DNA of 64,000 nt from Kitasatospora sp. A2-31 (GTDB lineage Bacteria; Actinomycetota; Actinomycetes; Streptomycetales; Streptomycetaceae): positions 254,398-318,397 of the forward strand of contig NZ_JAKNTA010000010.1 in NCBI RefSeq assembly GCF_022288725.1, written 5' to 3'. Below, in pieces: positions 8,612 through 15,924 of the stretch (position 1 is the first letter of the stretch; each line of letters starts with the position of its first letter). The notes under the pieces were generated by a model, which did not search any database, had not been told where the DNA came from, and was given only the letters and a program-made list of their open reading frames with translations. A program made the translations under genes and the position numbers.

Positions 8612-9349
8612 GCCGCTCTCCTCTCCTCGTGCGACGGCCCGCGTGCCGCGTGGGCGACTGCTGGGCCTTCCGACACTCCGGAGACCGGGAGGGGCTGGAG
8701 GGGATAACAGAAACATCTTTCGAAATTCGGGAAGACTGGCGAGAAGCCGTACGGACGGGGGCGGTGAGTGCACGTCCGGTTCGTGCACCGGCGCATCCCG
8801 GGCCGGTTCCGGGCGCGTCGCGGCGAGTTGACGGCGGGTCGGGAGGAGGATGCGCCGACGGCGGGGCCGGCGTCACGCGGGAGGGGGTGCGGGGCGCGGC
8901 AGGGCGACACGCGGGGCGACCGTGCACCGGAACGGACGGGCGGGGGCCTCCGGGAGGGGAGGGCGCGCAGGGTCCGGCGTGCGCCCGAGCCGGAGACGGA
9001 GACACGTCCCGGGCCACGGCGGTGCCGGGGAGCGCGCTCGGGGGGTACGCGCTCCCCGACAGGGGGTGGCGACGGCCACCCGGCCGGGCTCTCCGGGGGT
9101 TCGGAATCCGGCTGCCGTGTCCGGAATGCTAGACCCGCCGGAAGGCCGTGACCAGAGTCCTGACCAGCCAATTTCCCGCCCAGGACATGCCATCCGGCCC
9201 ACCGCTCGGGCCCCCTCGGCCCCACCCCGGAGCAGCCGTCACTCCGGATCCGGCCCATCGGCCCCGGAGCGGCCGAACCGGCGCGCCGACGGACACCGCC
9301 CACCTGGCCCGGCCCGTCCGCGCGAACCGAAACGGCCGGATCGGATCGG
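8612..9349. other. 738-bp intergenic region upstream of metalloprotease
   Basis: No convincing gene; open frames here lack family motifs and ribosome sites. An AT-richer patch at about 8700-8730 with the palindrome TTTCGAAA (8717-8724) probably holds the metalloprotease promoter. A hairpin lies at 9026-9058. The rest is GC-rich sequence without features I can name. Confidence 0.5.
9026..9058 (-). terminator. Stem-loop, possible terminator of the unknown gene at 9350
   Basis: An 11-bp perfect stem, CGGGGAGCGCG at 9026-9036 pairing with CGCGCTCCCCG at 9048-9058, loop 11 nt. It is almost 300 bases from the nearest upstream stop codon, so its assignment is tentative. Confidence 0.45.
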
Positions 9350-9772
9350 TCAGGCCGCGACGCCCAGCGGACGGGGAGCGGACCGGCGGGCGGCCGGCGC
9401 GTGCATGGCGGTGAGGGAGGCGGCCAGCCGGGCCGGATCGCCGGCCAGCCAGAGCCGCAGTGCGGCGGACAGCGCGCCACTGGCCGGCCCGACCCGCACC
9501 CCGCTGAGCCGGGTCACGCGGTCGCCCACCAGCGGCAGGAGGTCGACCATCGCGGCCGGCAGCCAGAACGTCACCGCGCACGGCGCGGGACGGGCGAGGA
9601 CCCGCACCAACCGGAGCGTGTGGGTGTCGCCGGTCAGAGCCGGGATCACGTCGAGCAGGCCGTCCGCCGCGACCTCGGACACGTCGCTGCCGTGGCCGCG
9701 CGCCAGCGCCCGCAGCAGGGCCCGCTCGGCCGCGGTGATCCGGACGGTCAGCATGACGTCCTCGCAGTCCAT
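9350..9772 (-). CDS. Hypothetical protein downstream of hibernation factor gene
   Basis: Protein of 140 aa that I do not recognise. It begins MDCEDVMLTVRITAAERALL, then alternates short helical and strand-like segments (GLLDVIPALTGD, TLRLVRVLARPAPCAVTFWLP, DRVTRLSGVRVGPASGAL) and ends in an Ala/Pro/Arg tail. It has no signal peptide or membrane segment. A second Met at codon 7 (9754) has the better ribosome-binding sequence (GAGGA) and may be the true start. It follows the hibernation factor gene on the same strand with a 229-base gap filled with GGTGGTGCTTC-type repeats, so it need not be cotranscribed. Confidence 0.6.
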   Translation of the reverse strand: MDCEDVMLTVRITAAERALLRALARGHGSDVSEVAADGLLDVIPALTGDTHTLRLVRVLARPAPCAVTFWLPAAMVDLLPLVGDRVTRLSGVRVGPASGALSAALRLWLAGDPARLAASLTAMHAPAARRSAPRPLGVAA

Positions 9773-9809
9773 GGTCCCTGCTCCCGTCTTCCGCCCGGTG
9801 GTGTTCCGC

Positions 9810-9880
9810 CGGGCGCGCTTCGGTGGTGGTGCTTCGGTGGTGGTGCCTGGGGGGTGGTGCTTCGGTGCGTGTGGGGTGCG
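9810..9880. repeat. Imperfect GGTGGTGCTTCGGT direct repeats
   Basis: Short tandem-like copies of GGTGGTGCTTCGGT and GTGGTGCCTGGGG occupy the gap between two minus-strand genes. The following bases to about 9970 repeat GGCGGGTGCGTACC-like words. No coding signal was seen. Confidence 0.5.
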
Positions 9881-10001
9881 CCTCGGGTGGGTGCCCGGGG
9901 GCGCCGCCTCACGGGTGTGTGCCGGCGGCGGGTGCGTACCGACGGCGGGCGCGTACCGGCGGCGGCGTGTTCCGACGCGGTGGGATGCCGCTCGGCCTCC
10001 G

Positions 10002-10826
10002 TCAGGCCTCCGGTCCGGGCGGCGCCTGCGGCACGTCCCGTCCCTGCGGTCCTTCCGGCCCCTCCGGCCGCAGCAGGCCGTAGTGCCCGTCGTAGCGGCG
10101 GTAGAGGACGCGGCCGCGGCCGTCGTCCGGATCGGTGTGGAACACGAACGGCCAGCAGGTCAGCCAGAGCCGGCGGGCCGCCTCGGCCGGATCGAGCCGC
10201 GGCGCGGGGTAGGGGCTCTCGGTGAGCGGGAGCCCGCCGCTCCCGAACCGGGCCGCCGAGTGCGCCCGCACCAGCCGGAGTCCACCGTCGACCGGCGCGC
10301 GGTGGACGACGCTGTCCTGGCCGGTGAGGGCGTCGACGAAGAGGTGGAACGTGTGGTCCAGGGCGAGCAGTTCACGGACGGCCTGGTCGGGGGTGCGCAG
10401 CGCGGGCACCACCGTCTTGTACCGGACGATCTGCCGCTCGGCGAGCGGGCGCGGGGCGTACTGCGGGCAGTAGGCGCTCTGGTAGGCCACCGCGAGGCCG
10501 ATGTGCCCCTGCTCGCGCAGCCGCGCGGCCCGGCCGGCCAGCGTGCCGAGCGCGACGTCCACCGCCTCGCGGGCGCTCGCGGCCGCCAGCTGGACCCGGA
10601 CCCGCCCGACCCCGTCCAGTTCCACCGACCCCTGCACCACGACCGGCCGGGTCAGTGCCCGGTGCCGCAGGCGGGTGACCCGGACCCGGGCGGTGTGCGC
10701 GTCCGGGCCGAGCGCCGAGATCAGCTCCACCGCCTGGGTCCGGGCGTACTCGGCGTCCTCCCGGGGCAGCTCGCCACGGATCTCCACCCGCACGTCGGGA
10801 GCGGGCCGGTGGCGCAGACGGGTCAT
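10002..10826 (-). CDS. hpf: Long dual-tail ribosome hibernation promoting factor (RafH/HPF-like)
   Basis: Protein of 274 aa. Residues 1-110 look like an S30AE/HPF N-terminal domain that binds the 30S decoding region. Residues 125-190 match the HPF C-terminal dimerisation domain (RQIVRYKTVVPALRTPDQAVRELLALDHTFHLFVDALTGQ split across it), and a second, divergent copy follows (AARRLWLTCWPFVFHTDPDDGRGRVLYRRYDGHYGLLRP). Two tail domains are typical of the dormancy-induced RafH-type factors of actinobacteria rather than the housekeeping HPF. The role is to inactivate and protect ribosomes during hypoxia or stationary phase. The palindrome at 10880-10895, 54 bases upstream, supports DevR/OsdR-type control. 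ATG at 10826 follows an AGGAGGAT-type ribosome site. Confidence 0.85.
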   Translation of the reverse strand: MTRLRHRPAPDVRVEIRGELPREDAEYARTQAVELISALGPDAHTARVRVTRLRHRALTRPVVVQGSVELDGVGRVRVQLAAASAREAVDVALGTLAGRAARLREQGHIGLAVAYQSAYCPQYAPRPLAERQIVRYKTVVPALRTPDQAVRELLALDHTFHLFVDALTGQDSVVHRAPVDGGLRLVRAHSAARFGSGGLPLTESPYPAPRLDPAEAARRLWLTCWPFVFHTDPDDGRGRVLYRRYDGHYGLLRPEGPEGPQGRDVPQAPPGPEA

Positions 10827-11264
10827 CAGGATCCTCCTTGGTCAGGCACCATGCTGGACCTGGAGGAGGTCTCCGGCCGAGGGTCGAAAGACCCTCATGC
10901 CCCGGCCCGGCACGCCCCTCCCCCGGACCGGCCCCCGGACCGGGTCCCGGGCCGGGTCCCGGATCGTCCGACCGGGCCGCGCCGAGGCACGCCGGCACCG
11001 CGGCACCTGCCGTCACGCGGAACGCCTGCCACCAGGGCCACGGACCCCGCTCGCCGGCGTGCCGGCCGGTGTCCGCCGAAGGGGTGATCCCCTCGAGTAC
11101 GGCGCAACGCCCGCCCGGCCGGCGCGTTTCCTATGGCGTGCGCCCCCTCTGATGGTGGCGTGCGCGGGGGTCTGCGTCAGCGCTGTCCGGCCCCCGGATT
11201 CCGCCTGTCGCGGCGGGGCTCCGGCGTCCCGCCGCGGCGGCTCGATGTGGTGAGAGGCAGTGTC
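10827..11264. other. 438-bp divergent intergenic region hpf / P450-terpene synthase
   Basis: Apart from the palindrome at 10880-10895 it is GC-rich with runs of CCGGGCCGGG. An AT-richer spot (TTTCCTATGG, 11128-11137) and the repeated word GGCGTGCGC (about 11134 and 11157) may belong to the promoter of the terpene gene. No gene was seen. Confidence 0.4.
10880..10895 (-). promoter_or_regulatory. DevR/OsdR-like palindrome upstream of hpf
   Basis: AGGGTC, four bases, GACCCT: perfect 6-bp arms. The layout GGG-x-C-N4-G-x-CCC resembles dormancy-regulator (DosR/DevR, OsdR) boxes, which control hibernation-factor and universal stress genes in actinobacteria. It lies 54-69 bases upstream of the start codon. 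Confidence 0.5.
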
Positions 11265-13886
11265 ATGACCCTGACGACCGAGCCCCGCAGACCGGCCGCC
11301 CGGTCCGGAAGCACACCCCGCCCGGTCCCCTCGGGCCCTCCCCCGCTCGCACCCGGCGCCGTCCCCGGCCTCGGCCACGCCCCGGCACTGCTGCGCGACC
11401 CGCTCGGCTTCCTCGGCTCACTCGCGCGCCACGGCGGCGTGGTCCGGATCCGGCTCGGACCGCGCACCGTCTGCGTGGTCACCGACGCGCGCCTCGTCCA
11501 CACCCTGCTGGTCGCGTTGGCGCACGACTGTCCCCGCGGGGCCGTGCAGGACACCCTCCGGACGGCCTTCGGCGACGGCCTGCTGATGTCCGAGGGCCGG
11601 GCGCACCGCGACCGCCGCCGGATCGTCCAGCCCGCCTTCGGTCAGGACCGGATGGGCGACTACCTCGCGGTGATGCACCGGGTGGCCGAGGAGCGCGCCG
11701 CGAGCTGGCGGTCCGGCCAGGTGGTGGACGTCGCCAAGGAGATGAACCACCTCGCCCTCGACATCGTCACCCGGACGCTGTTCGACGCGCGGCTGGACGA
11801 GGAGTCCGCGCTCGCCTTCCACCGGGCGCTGCCCGACATGGTCAAGGGCCAGATCGTCCAGTCGCTCTACCCGCACCCGGCGCTCGCACGCCTGCCGCTA
11901 CCGGTCAACCGGCGCTTCGCCGCCGCCGTCCGCGTCCTCAACCGGGTCGTCGACCAGGCGGTCGACGCCCCTGCCCGGCCGGAGGACTCCGGCGCAGCGG
12001 GTGGCGCGGGCGACACCGGCGCCACCGGCGGCTGTCCGTTCGCCGGCGGGCCGGACCGGACCCTGCCGGGACTGCTGCGCGCCGCCACGGACCCGGCGAC
12101 CGGACGCCCGCTCACGGAGGCCGACGTACGCTCCGAGGCGATCACGATGTTCGGCGCGGGCACCGAGACCGTCTCCACCACGCTCACCTGGCTGATCGAC
12201 GAACTGCTGCGCCACCCCCTGGTGGAGGAGCGGGTCCTGGCCGAGCTGGACGAGCACCTCCCCGCGGGCACCGTGCCGACGCCGGAGGCGCTCGCCCGGC
12301 TGACGTACACCCGCAGCGTCGCCCAGGAGGTCGTCCGGCTGCACGCCCCGAACGCCTTCCTGATGCGGACCGCGCGCGTGCCGGTGGAGCTCGGCCCGTA
12401 CCGGATCCCGGCCGGCACCGAGCTGCTCTACAGCCTGACGGCCGTGCACCGCGATCCGCGGCTCCACCCCGAGCCGCTCCGGTTCCGCCCGGACCGCTGG
12501 CGGTCGGACGACGCCGCGGCCGGCAGCGGACCGGCGGCCGACGGCGGACCGGCCGGCAGCGGGCGCCAGGCGTTCCTGCCCTTCGGCGCGGGCAAGCACA
12601 AGTGCATCGGTGAGGCCTTCGCCTGGGCCGAGCTGATCGTGGCCGCCGCCGCGATCCTGCGCCGCTGGCGGCCGACGGCGGTGGCGGGCGCCCGGGCCCA
12701 CGAGGTCGTGTGGACCACCGTCCAGGCCCAGGGCCTGCGCGTCCGACTCGCCCCGCGCGCCGGCCGGACCCCGCAGGGCACTCAGGCCCCGCGCAGCGAG
12801 GCCGTCCCGGGCAGACACGACACCCCGGGCAGGCACGACCCGCGCGACACCCCGGGCACGCACCGCACGGGCCCCCGAGTCGCTCCCGGGGCGCTCGCCG
12901 CCCGGGCCGCGCGAACCGCCACCGTCCCCCGACCCGCCGGCCCCACGAGAGCCGCCTCCGGGCCCCCGCCCGGCCCGGCCGCCCACCGCTCCCCCGGGGA
13001 GCTGCGCGCAGCCGCCACCCGTCACGACGACTGGATGCTCGGCCACGGCCTGCTCACCCCCGCCGACCTGCCCCGCTACCACGCCAACACGCTCCCCGAG
13101 CTGATCGGCCACGCCTACCCCCGCGCACACGGCGCCGGACTGGACCTCCTGATCGACGTCCTCGGCTGGTTCACCCTCCTCGACGACCGGTTCGACGGAC
13201 CGCCCGGCCGAAGTCCGTCCGAGGCCCGGCGCCTGATCGAGCCCCTGCTCGCCGTACCGGCCGGCGGCCCCGCCCGGGCGGCCGTCCCGAACGACCCCCC
13301 GCTGCTGCGCTCCTGGCAGGAGCTGTGGCAGCGCCAGTGCGCGACGATGTCCCCGGCGTGGCGCGAGCGGAGTGCCGCCGAGTGGCGGGCCTGCCTGGAG
13401 ACCTTCCTCACCGAGTCCCGGCACCGCGCCGCCCGCACCGTCCCCGACCTGCCCGAGACGGTGCGGCTGCGCCGCCACGCCAGCTGCCTCTACCCGTTCA
13501 TGAACATACTGGAGCGCGTCCAGGGCGCCGAGGCACCGGCCCGGCTGCACGCCGATCCCGGCCTCCACACGCTGCGCGCCCACACCGCCGACGCGGCGAC
13601 GCTCATCAACGACCTATGCTCACTGGAACGGGAGGAACGCCAGCCCGTCGCCGCCTTCAACACCGTGCTCACGCTGCAACGCGTCCGCGGCTGCACCCGC
13701 CGCGCGGCGATCCGGGCCGTCCGCGCCCGGATCGCCCGGCTGCAGGAGGAGAGCACGGAGCTGCGTCACCGCCTGGGGCTGCGGCACCCGGCCGGCCAGT
13801 GGTACCTCGACGGCACCCGGGAGCTGGTCGACGGCGTCCGCGTCTGGGCCGGCACCAGCCACCGCTACCGGCCGGGCGCTCGGTGA
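11265..13886 (+). CDS. Cytochrome P450 - class I terpene synthase fusion protein
   Basis: One uninterrupted frame of 873 aa holding two complete enzymes. Residues about 25-500 are a P450: I-helix AGTET at 298-302, ExxR as Glu355-Arg358, and the haem loop FGAGKHKCIG with Cys447. Its sequence style resembles P450s that oxidise sesquiterpenes, such as PtlI. Residues about 503-577 are a Pro/Ala/Arg/Gly-rich, probably disordered linker. Residues about 578-873 are a class I terpene synthase: Asp-rich motif DDRFD at 640-644, NSE triad Asn782, Ser786, Glu790 in NDLCSLERE, and the C-terminal RY pair at 867-868. The P450 also has a Gly/Ala-rich insertion at about 235-265. ATG at 11265 follows GAGAGG. 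It should cyclise a prenyl diphosphate and oxidise the product; size suggests a sesquiterpene, but substrate and product cannot be read. No redox partner or methyltransferase lies beside it. Confidence 0.93.
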   Translation: MTLTTEPRRPAARSGSTPRPVPSGPPPLAPGAVPGLGHAPALLRDPLGFLGSLARHGGVVRIRLGPRTVCVVTDARLVHTLLVALAHDCPRGAVQDTLRTAFGDGLLMSEGRAHRDRRRIVQPAFGQDRMGDYLAVMHRVAEERAASWRSGQVVDVAKEMNHLALDIVTRTLFDARLDEESALAFHRALPDMVKGQIVQSLYPHPALARLPLPVNRRFAAAVRVLNRVVDQAVDAPARPEDSGAAGGAGDTGATGGCPFAGGPDRTLPGLLRAATDPATGRPLTEADVRSEAITMFGAGTETVSTTLTWLIDELLRHPLVEERVLAELDEHLPAGTVPTPEALARLTYTRSVAQEVVRLHAPNAFLMRTARVPVELGPYRIPAGTELLYSLTAVHRDPRLHPEPLRFRPDRWRSDDAAAGSGPAADGGPAGSGRQAFLPFGAGKHKCIGEAFAWAELIVAAAAILRRWRPTAVAGARAHEVVWTTVQAQGLRVRLAPRAGRTPQGTQAPRSEAVPGRHDTPGRHDPRDTPGTHRTGPRVAPGALAARAARTATVPRPAGPTRAASGPPPGPAAHRSPGELRAAATRHDDWMLGHGLLTPADLPRYHANTLPELIGHAYPRAHGAGLDLLIDVLGWFTLLDDRFDGPPGRSPSEARRLIEPLLAVPAGGPARAAVPNDPPLLRSWQELWQRQCATMSPAWRERSAAEWRACLETFLTESRHRAARTVPDLPETVRLRRHASCLYPFMNILERVQGAEAPARLHADPGLHTLRAHTADAATLINDLCSLEREERQPVAAFNTVLTLQRVRGCTRRAAIRAVRARIARLQEESTELRHRLGLRHPAGQWYLDGTRELVDGVRVWAGTSHRYRPGAR

Positions 13887-13950
13887 CGGTAGCCCGGCGA
13901 CGGGCGCTCGGTGACGGACACCGTGCTCGACGGCCTTGCCGGGCCGCTGC

Positions 13951-14097
13951 TCAGTGCCGGTCGCCGAGCGCGAACAGCAAGAGCACGAAGCCGGCGAAGA
14001 GGTGCGTGGCGAAGATGTAGATCCCCGCGCGGATGAGCATGGCCTTTCGCCTGCGCTTCTCCTCGCTGGTGCTGTCGGAGCCGGTGCTGTCGGACAT
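13951..14097 (-). CDS. DUF6126-like small membrane protein
   Basis: A 48-residue protein, MSDSTGSDSTSEEKRRRK followed by one transmembrane helix (AMLIRAGIYIFATHLFAGFVLLLFALG) and DRH. This matches the small single-span DUF6126 proteins of streptomycetes, whose function is unknown. ATG at 14097 is chosen because it follows GAAGGAGAC; the frame stays open further upstream, but those codons are Pro/Arg repeats from a repetitive region. It is convergent with the P450-terpene synthase gene, 64 bases away. Confidence 0.75.
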   Translation of the reverse strand: MSDSTGSDSTSEEKRRRKAMLIRAGIYIFATHLFAGFVLLLFALGDRH

Positions 14098-14115
14098 CGC
14101 CTGGGTCTCCTTCGG

Positions 14116-14250
14116 GCGGCGGACGGTGGGGCGGCGGACGGGCGGGCGGCGGTCGGGCGGGCGGCGGACGGCTGGTGGCCGAACCTCGGGCGCCGGGGCC
14201 TCATACGGTGAGGCCCCGAACGGTGAGGCCCCGAACGGTGAGGCCTCGTC
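14116..14250. repeat. Two GC-rich tandem repeat blocks
   Basis: About 14116-14172 repeats GGGCGGCGGACGG with variations. About 14207-14250 holds three copies of a 15-base unit CGGTGAGGCCCCGAA. They separate the ArsR gene from the small membrane protein gene on the same strand. Confidence 0.7.
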
Positions 14251-14282
14251 CGACGGTGGGGCGGCGCGGTGCTGCGGTCGGG

Positions 14283-14672
14283 TCACCGTGGCCCCCCGGG
14301 GCCGGCGCCGCCGCCCGCCGCCCGCGCGGCCGGTGCGACGGACCTGCCGGGCACCCGGAGCTCCGTGAGCAGTTCGCCCTGGTCGGTGATCAGCTCGGTG
14401 AGGATGCGCCGCGCGGCGCGCAGCAGCTCGGCCACGTCCGGCGTGCTCAGCGCGTACACCACGGTGTTGCCCTCCCGGGTGGCCGTGACCAGCTGGGTCC
14501 GGCGCAGCACCGCGAGCTGCTGGGAGAGGTTGGACGGCTCGACCTCGATCGCGGCCAGCAGCTCGCGCACCGGCCGGGGCCCGTCCTGCAGAAGCTCCAG
14601 CACCCGGATCCGGACCGGGTGCCCGAGAGTGCGGAAGAACTCCGCCTTGGCCTGGTACAGCGGGACCGGCAC
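14283..14672 (-). CDS. ArsR/SmtB-family winged-helix regulator
   Basis: Protein of 129 aa. VPLYQAKAEFFRTLGHPVRIRVLELLQDGPRPVRELLAAIEVEPSNLSQQLAVLRR is a textbook ArsR DNA-binding core when read in pieces: the recognition helix is around SNLSQQLAVLRRTQLV and the beta-wing is TREGNTVVYAL. No conserved Cys metal-site motif is present, so it is probably not a classic metal sensor. GTG at 14672 follows AGGGAGGAAG at good spacing, and an upstream extension in the same frame has no ribosome site. It lies upstream of the DUF6126 gene on the same strand, separated by tandem repeats, with no obvious transporter target beside it. Confidence 0.85.
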   Translation of the reverse strand: MPVPLYQAKAEFFRTLGHPVRIRVLELLQDGPRPVRELLAAIEVEPSNLSQQLAVLRRTQLVTATREGNTVVYALSTPDVAELLRAARRILTELITDQGELLTELRVPGRSVAPAARAAGGGAGPGGPR

Positions 14673-15045
14673 GTCCGCTTCCTCCCTGGTGCTCGATGGA
14701 CGGGCGACCCGGGACCGGGGTGCGCCGCGACGGCCGCGGCGCCCGGGTGGCGCGCTCCTCCGCCGGCCCCGGACGGTCCGGCCGACGGGTCGGGCCGGAG
14801 GCCGGGGAGCATCATCGCCTGCGGATGAAGACTTCTTCAAGTCGTCATCCTGCGGAGCGCCCGCACCCACCGTCCCGCGGTCCCGCAAATCCCCGCGTCG
14901 GACCTGTCCGGCGGACCTGCCCCACAGGCGGAAAGGAGCGCGGCCCGGGCCCCCCAGGGCCCGGGCCGCGCCGCACTGCGAAGGCGCCCGTTTCGTGCTG
15001 CGGGCGCCTCCTCAGCGGGTGAACGTCATCGGCAAGTGACCGTCA
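14673..15045. other. 373-bp intergenic region with terminator
   Basis: Holds the terminator at 14938-14971 and the presumed ArsR promoter near 14820-14860, a locally AT-richer segment (GACTTCTTCAAGTCGTC, containing the imperfect palindrome GACTTcTTcAAGTC). No gene was seen. Confidence 0.45.
14938..14971 (-). terminator. 15-bp perfect stem-loop terminator
   Basis: GCGCGGCCCGGGCCC at 14938-14952 pairs with 14957-14971 across a 4-nt loop. It is 75 bases past the stop of the secreted-protein gene at 15046. Confidence 0.8.
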
Positions 15046-15498
15046 TCAGCAGGGGACGACGACGTCCAGGGTCACCGGAGCCGGGTTCCACGGGAACTTC
15101 GCGACGCTGAAGCTGGCGTGAACGGTCGAGCCGCAGGCCACGGTGCCGCCGACGCCCCGCACCTGCACGGTGCTGGCCGTGAACTGCGTGTAGCCGTTCA
15201 CCGAGCCGAGCGAGGCACCGCCGACCACCTGGCCGGACAGGCCGGTGATCAGCTCCTGGGGCTGCGGGGCCGGGCTGCCCGGGCTCGGCGGGCCGGCGAG
15301 GCTGATCTGACCGTACAGCTGGACCTGGTCACCGGTGATCTCGGCACAGACCTTGGTGGACAGGCCGGCCTGCAGGCCGGAGGAACCACAGGTGACGGTG
15401 GTGGCGGTGGCGGTGGCCGTCGCAGCACCGGCCTGGGGGGCGGCCAGCAGCGTCGCCGCACCGGCGACGCCGGCCGCGATCAGAGCGATTCGGTTCAT
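15046..15498 (-). CDS. Secreted hypothetical protein with four cysteines
   Basis: Exported protein of 150 aa that I do not recognise. A Sec signal peptide is clear (MNRIALIAAGVAGAATLLAA, cleavage after PQAGAA). The mature part has four Cys, at about 37, 51, 122 and 150, the last being the C-terminal residue, which suggests two disulfides. A Pro-rich loop (AGPPSPGSPAPQPQ) sits mid-protein. The Cys arrangement and beta-rich composition recall small spore-coat or cell-surface proteins of streptomycetes. ATG at 15498 follows ACGGAGAG. Monocistronic, with its own terminator at 14938-14971. Confidence 0.8.
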   Translation of the reverse strand: MNRIALIAAGVAGAATLLAAPQAGAATATATATTVTCGSSGLQAGLSTKVCAEITGDQVQLYGQISLAGPPSPGSPAPQPQELITGLSGQVVGGASLGSVNGYTQFTASTVQVRGVGGTVACGSTVHASFSVAKFPWNPAPVTLDVVVPC

Positions 15499-15924
15499 CT
15501 GACTCTCCGTTCATCTTGCTAGGAAACTCAAACCTGCCACATGTGACATTGCACTAGCGGCAGGCCTCAACCCTGGCATGCGAATCGAATGTCTGAATGA
15601 CGATCAGATCGAGAAACGGCCCGACAGACCGGAAAACGACCTTGGATGGCGCGAATGCTGCCAGCCGCTCCGCCCCCGTCGCGGGCCTGACGCCCCACGG
15701 CCCCCAAGAGCCCCACCAGTCTTCACCGAGCCGTCATCTCCCTTGAGCCGGCCAACCCGCTTCACCTGGCGCAACGCGGGTCCGCGCGGGCTTCGACCCG
15801 ACTGCGGCCGAGAGCTCCCCGCGACTGCAAGCTCCCCGCGGCTGCGACCGGGCCCGCCCCGCGACGTCCACAGCCGGTGCCGGACCACCCGACCGCCCGG
15901 CCCCGATTCGGCAGGGCGAGTCGG
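15499..15924. other. 426-bp intergenic region
   Basis: About 15520-15620 is clearly AT-richer than the surroundings (with ACATGT and GATCAGATCGAGAAA words) and probably carries the promoter of the secreted-protein gene. The remainder to 15924 shows no gene, repeat or strong hairpin. Confidence 0.4.

Noticed and set aside
8629..9151. Several overlapping plus-strand frames upstream of the metalloprotease
   Set aside because: No ribosome sites or motifs; all three frames are Arg/Gly/Pro-rich.
8850..11087. Long plus-strand open frame of about 745 codons
   Set aside because: It crosses two real minus-strand genes and their spacers; the translation is Arg/Pro/Gly/Ala-rich without motifs, a typical shadow of GC-rich coding DNA.
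12710..14020. Overlapping plus-strand frame inside the terpene synthase half
   Set aside because: Arg/Pro/His-rich out-of-frame translation; the in-frame reading holds DDRFD and the NSE triad.
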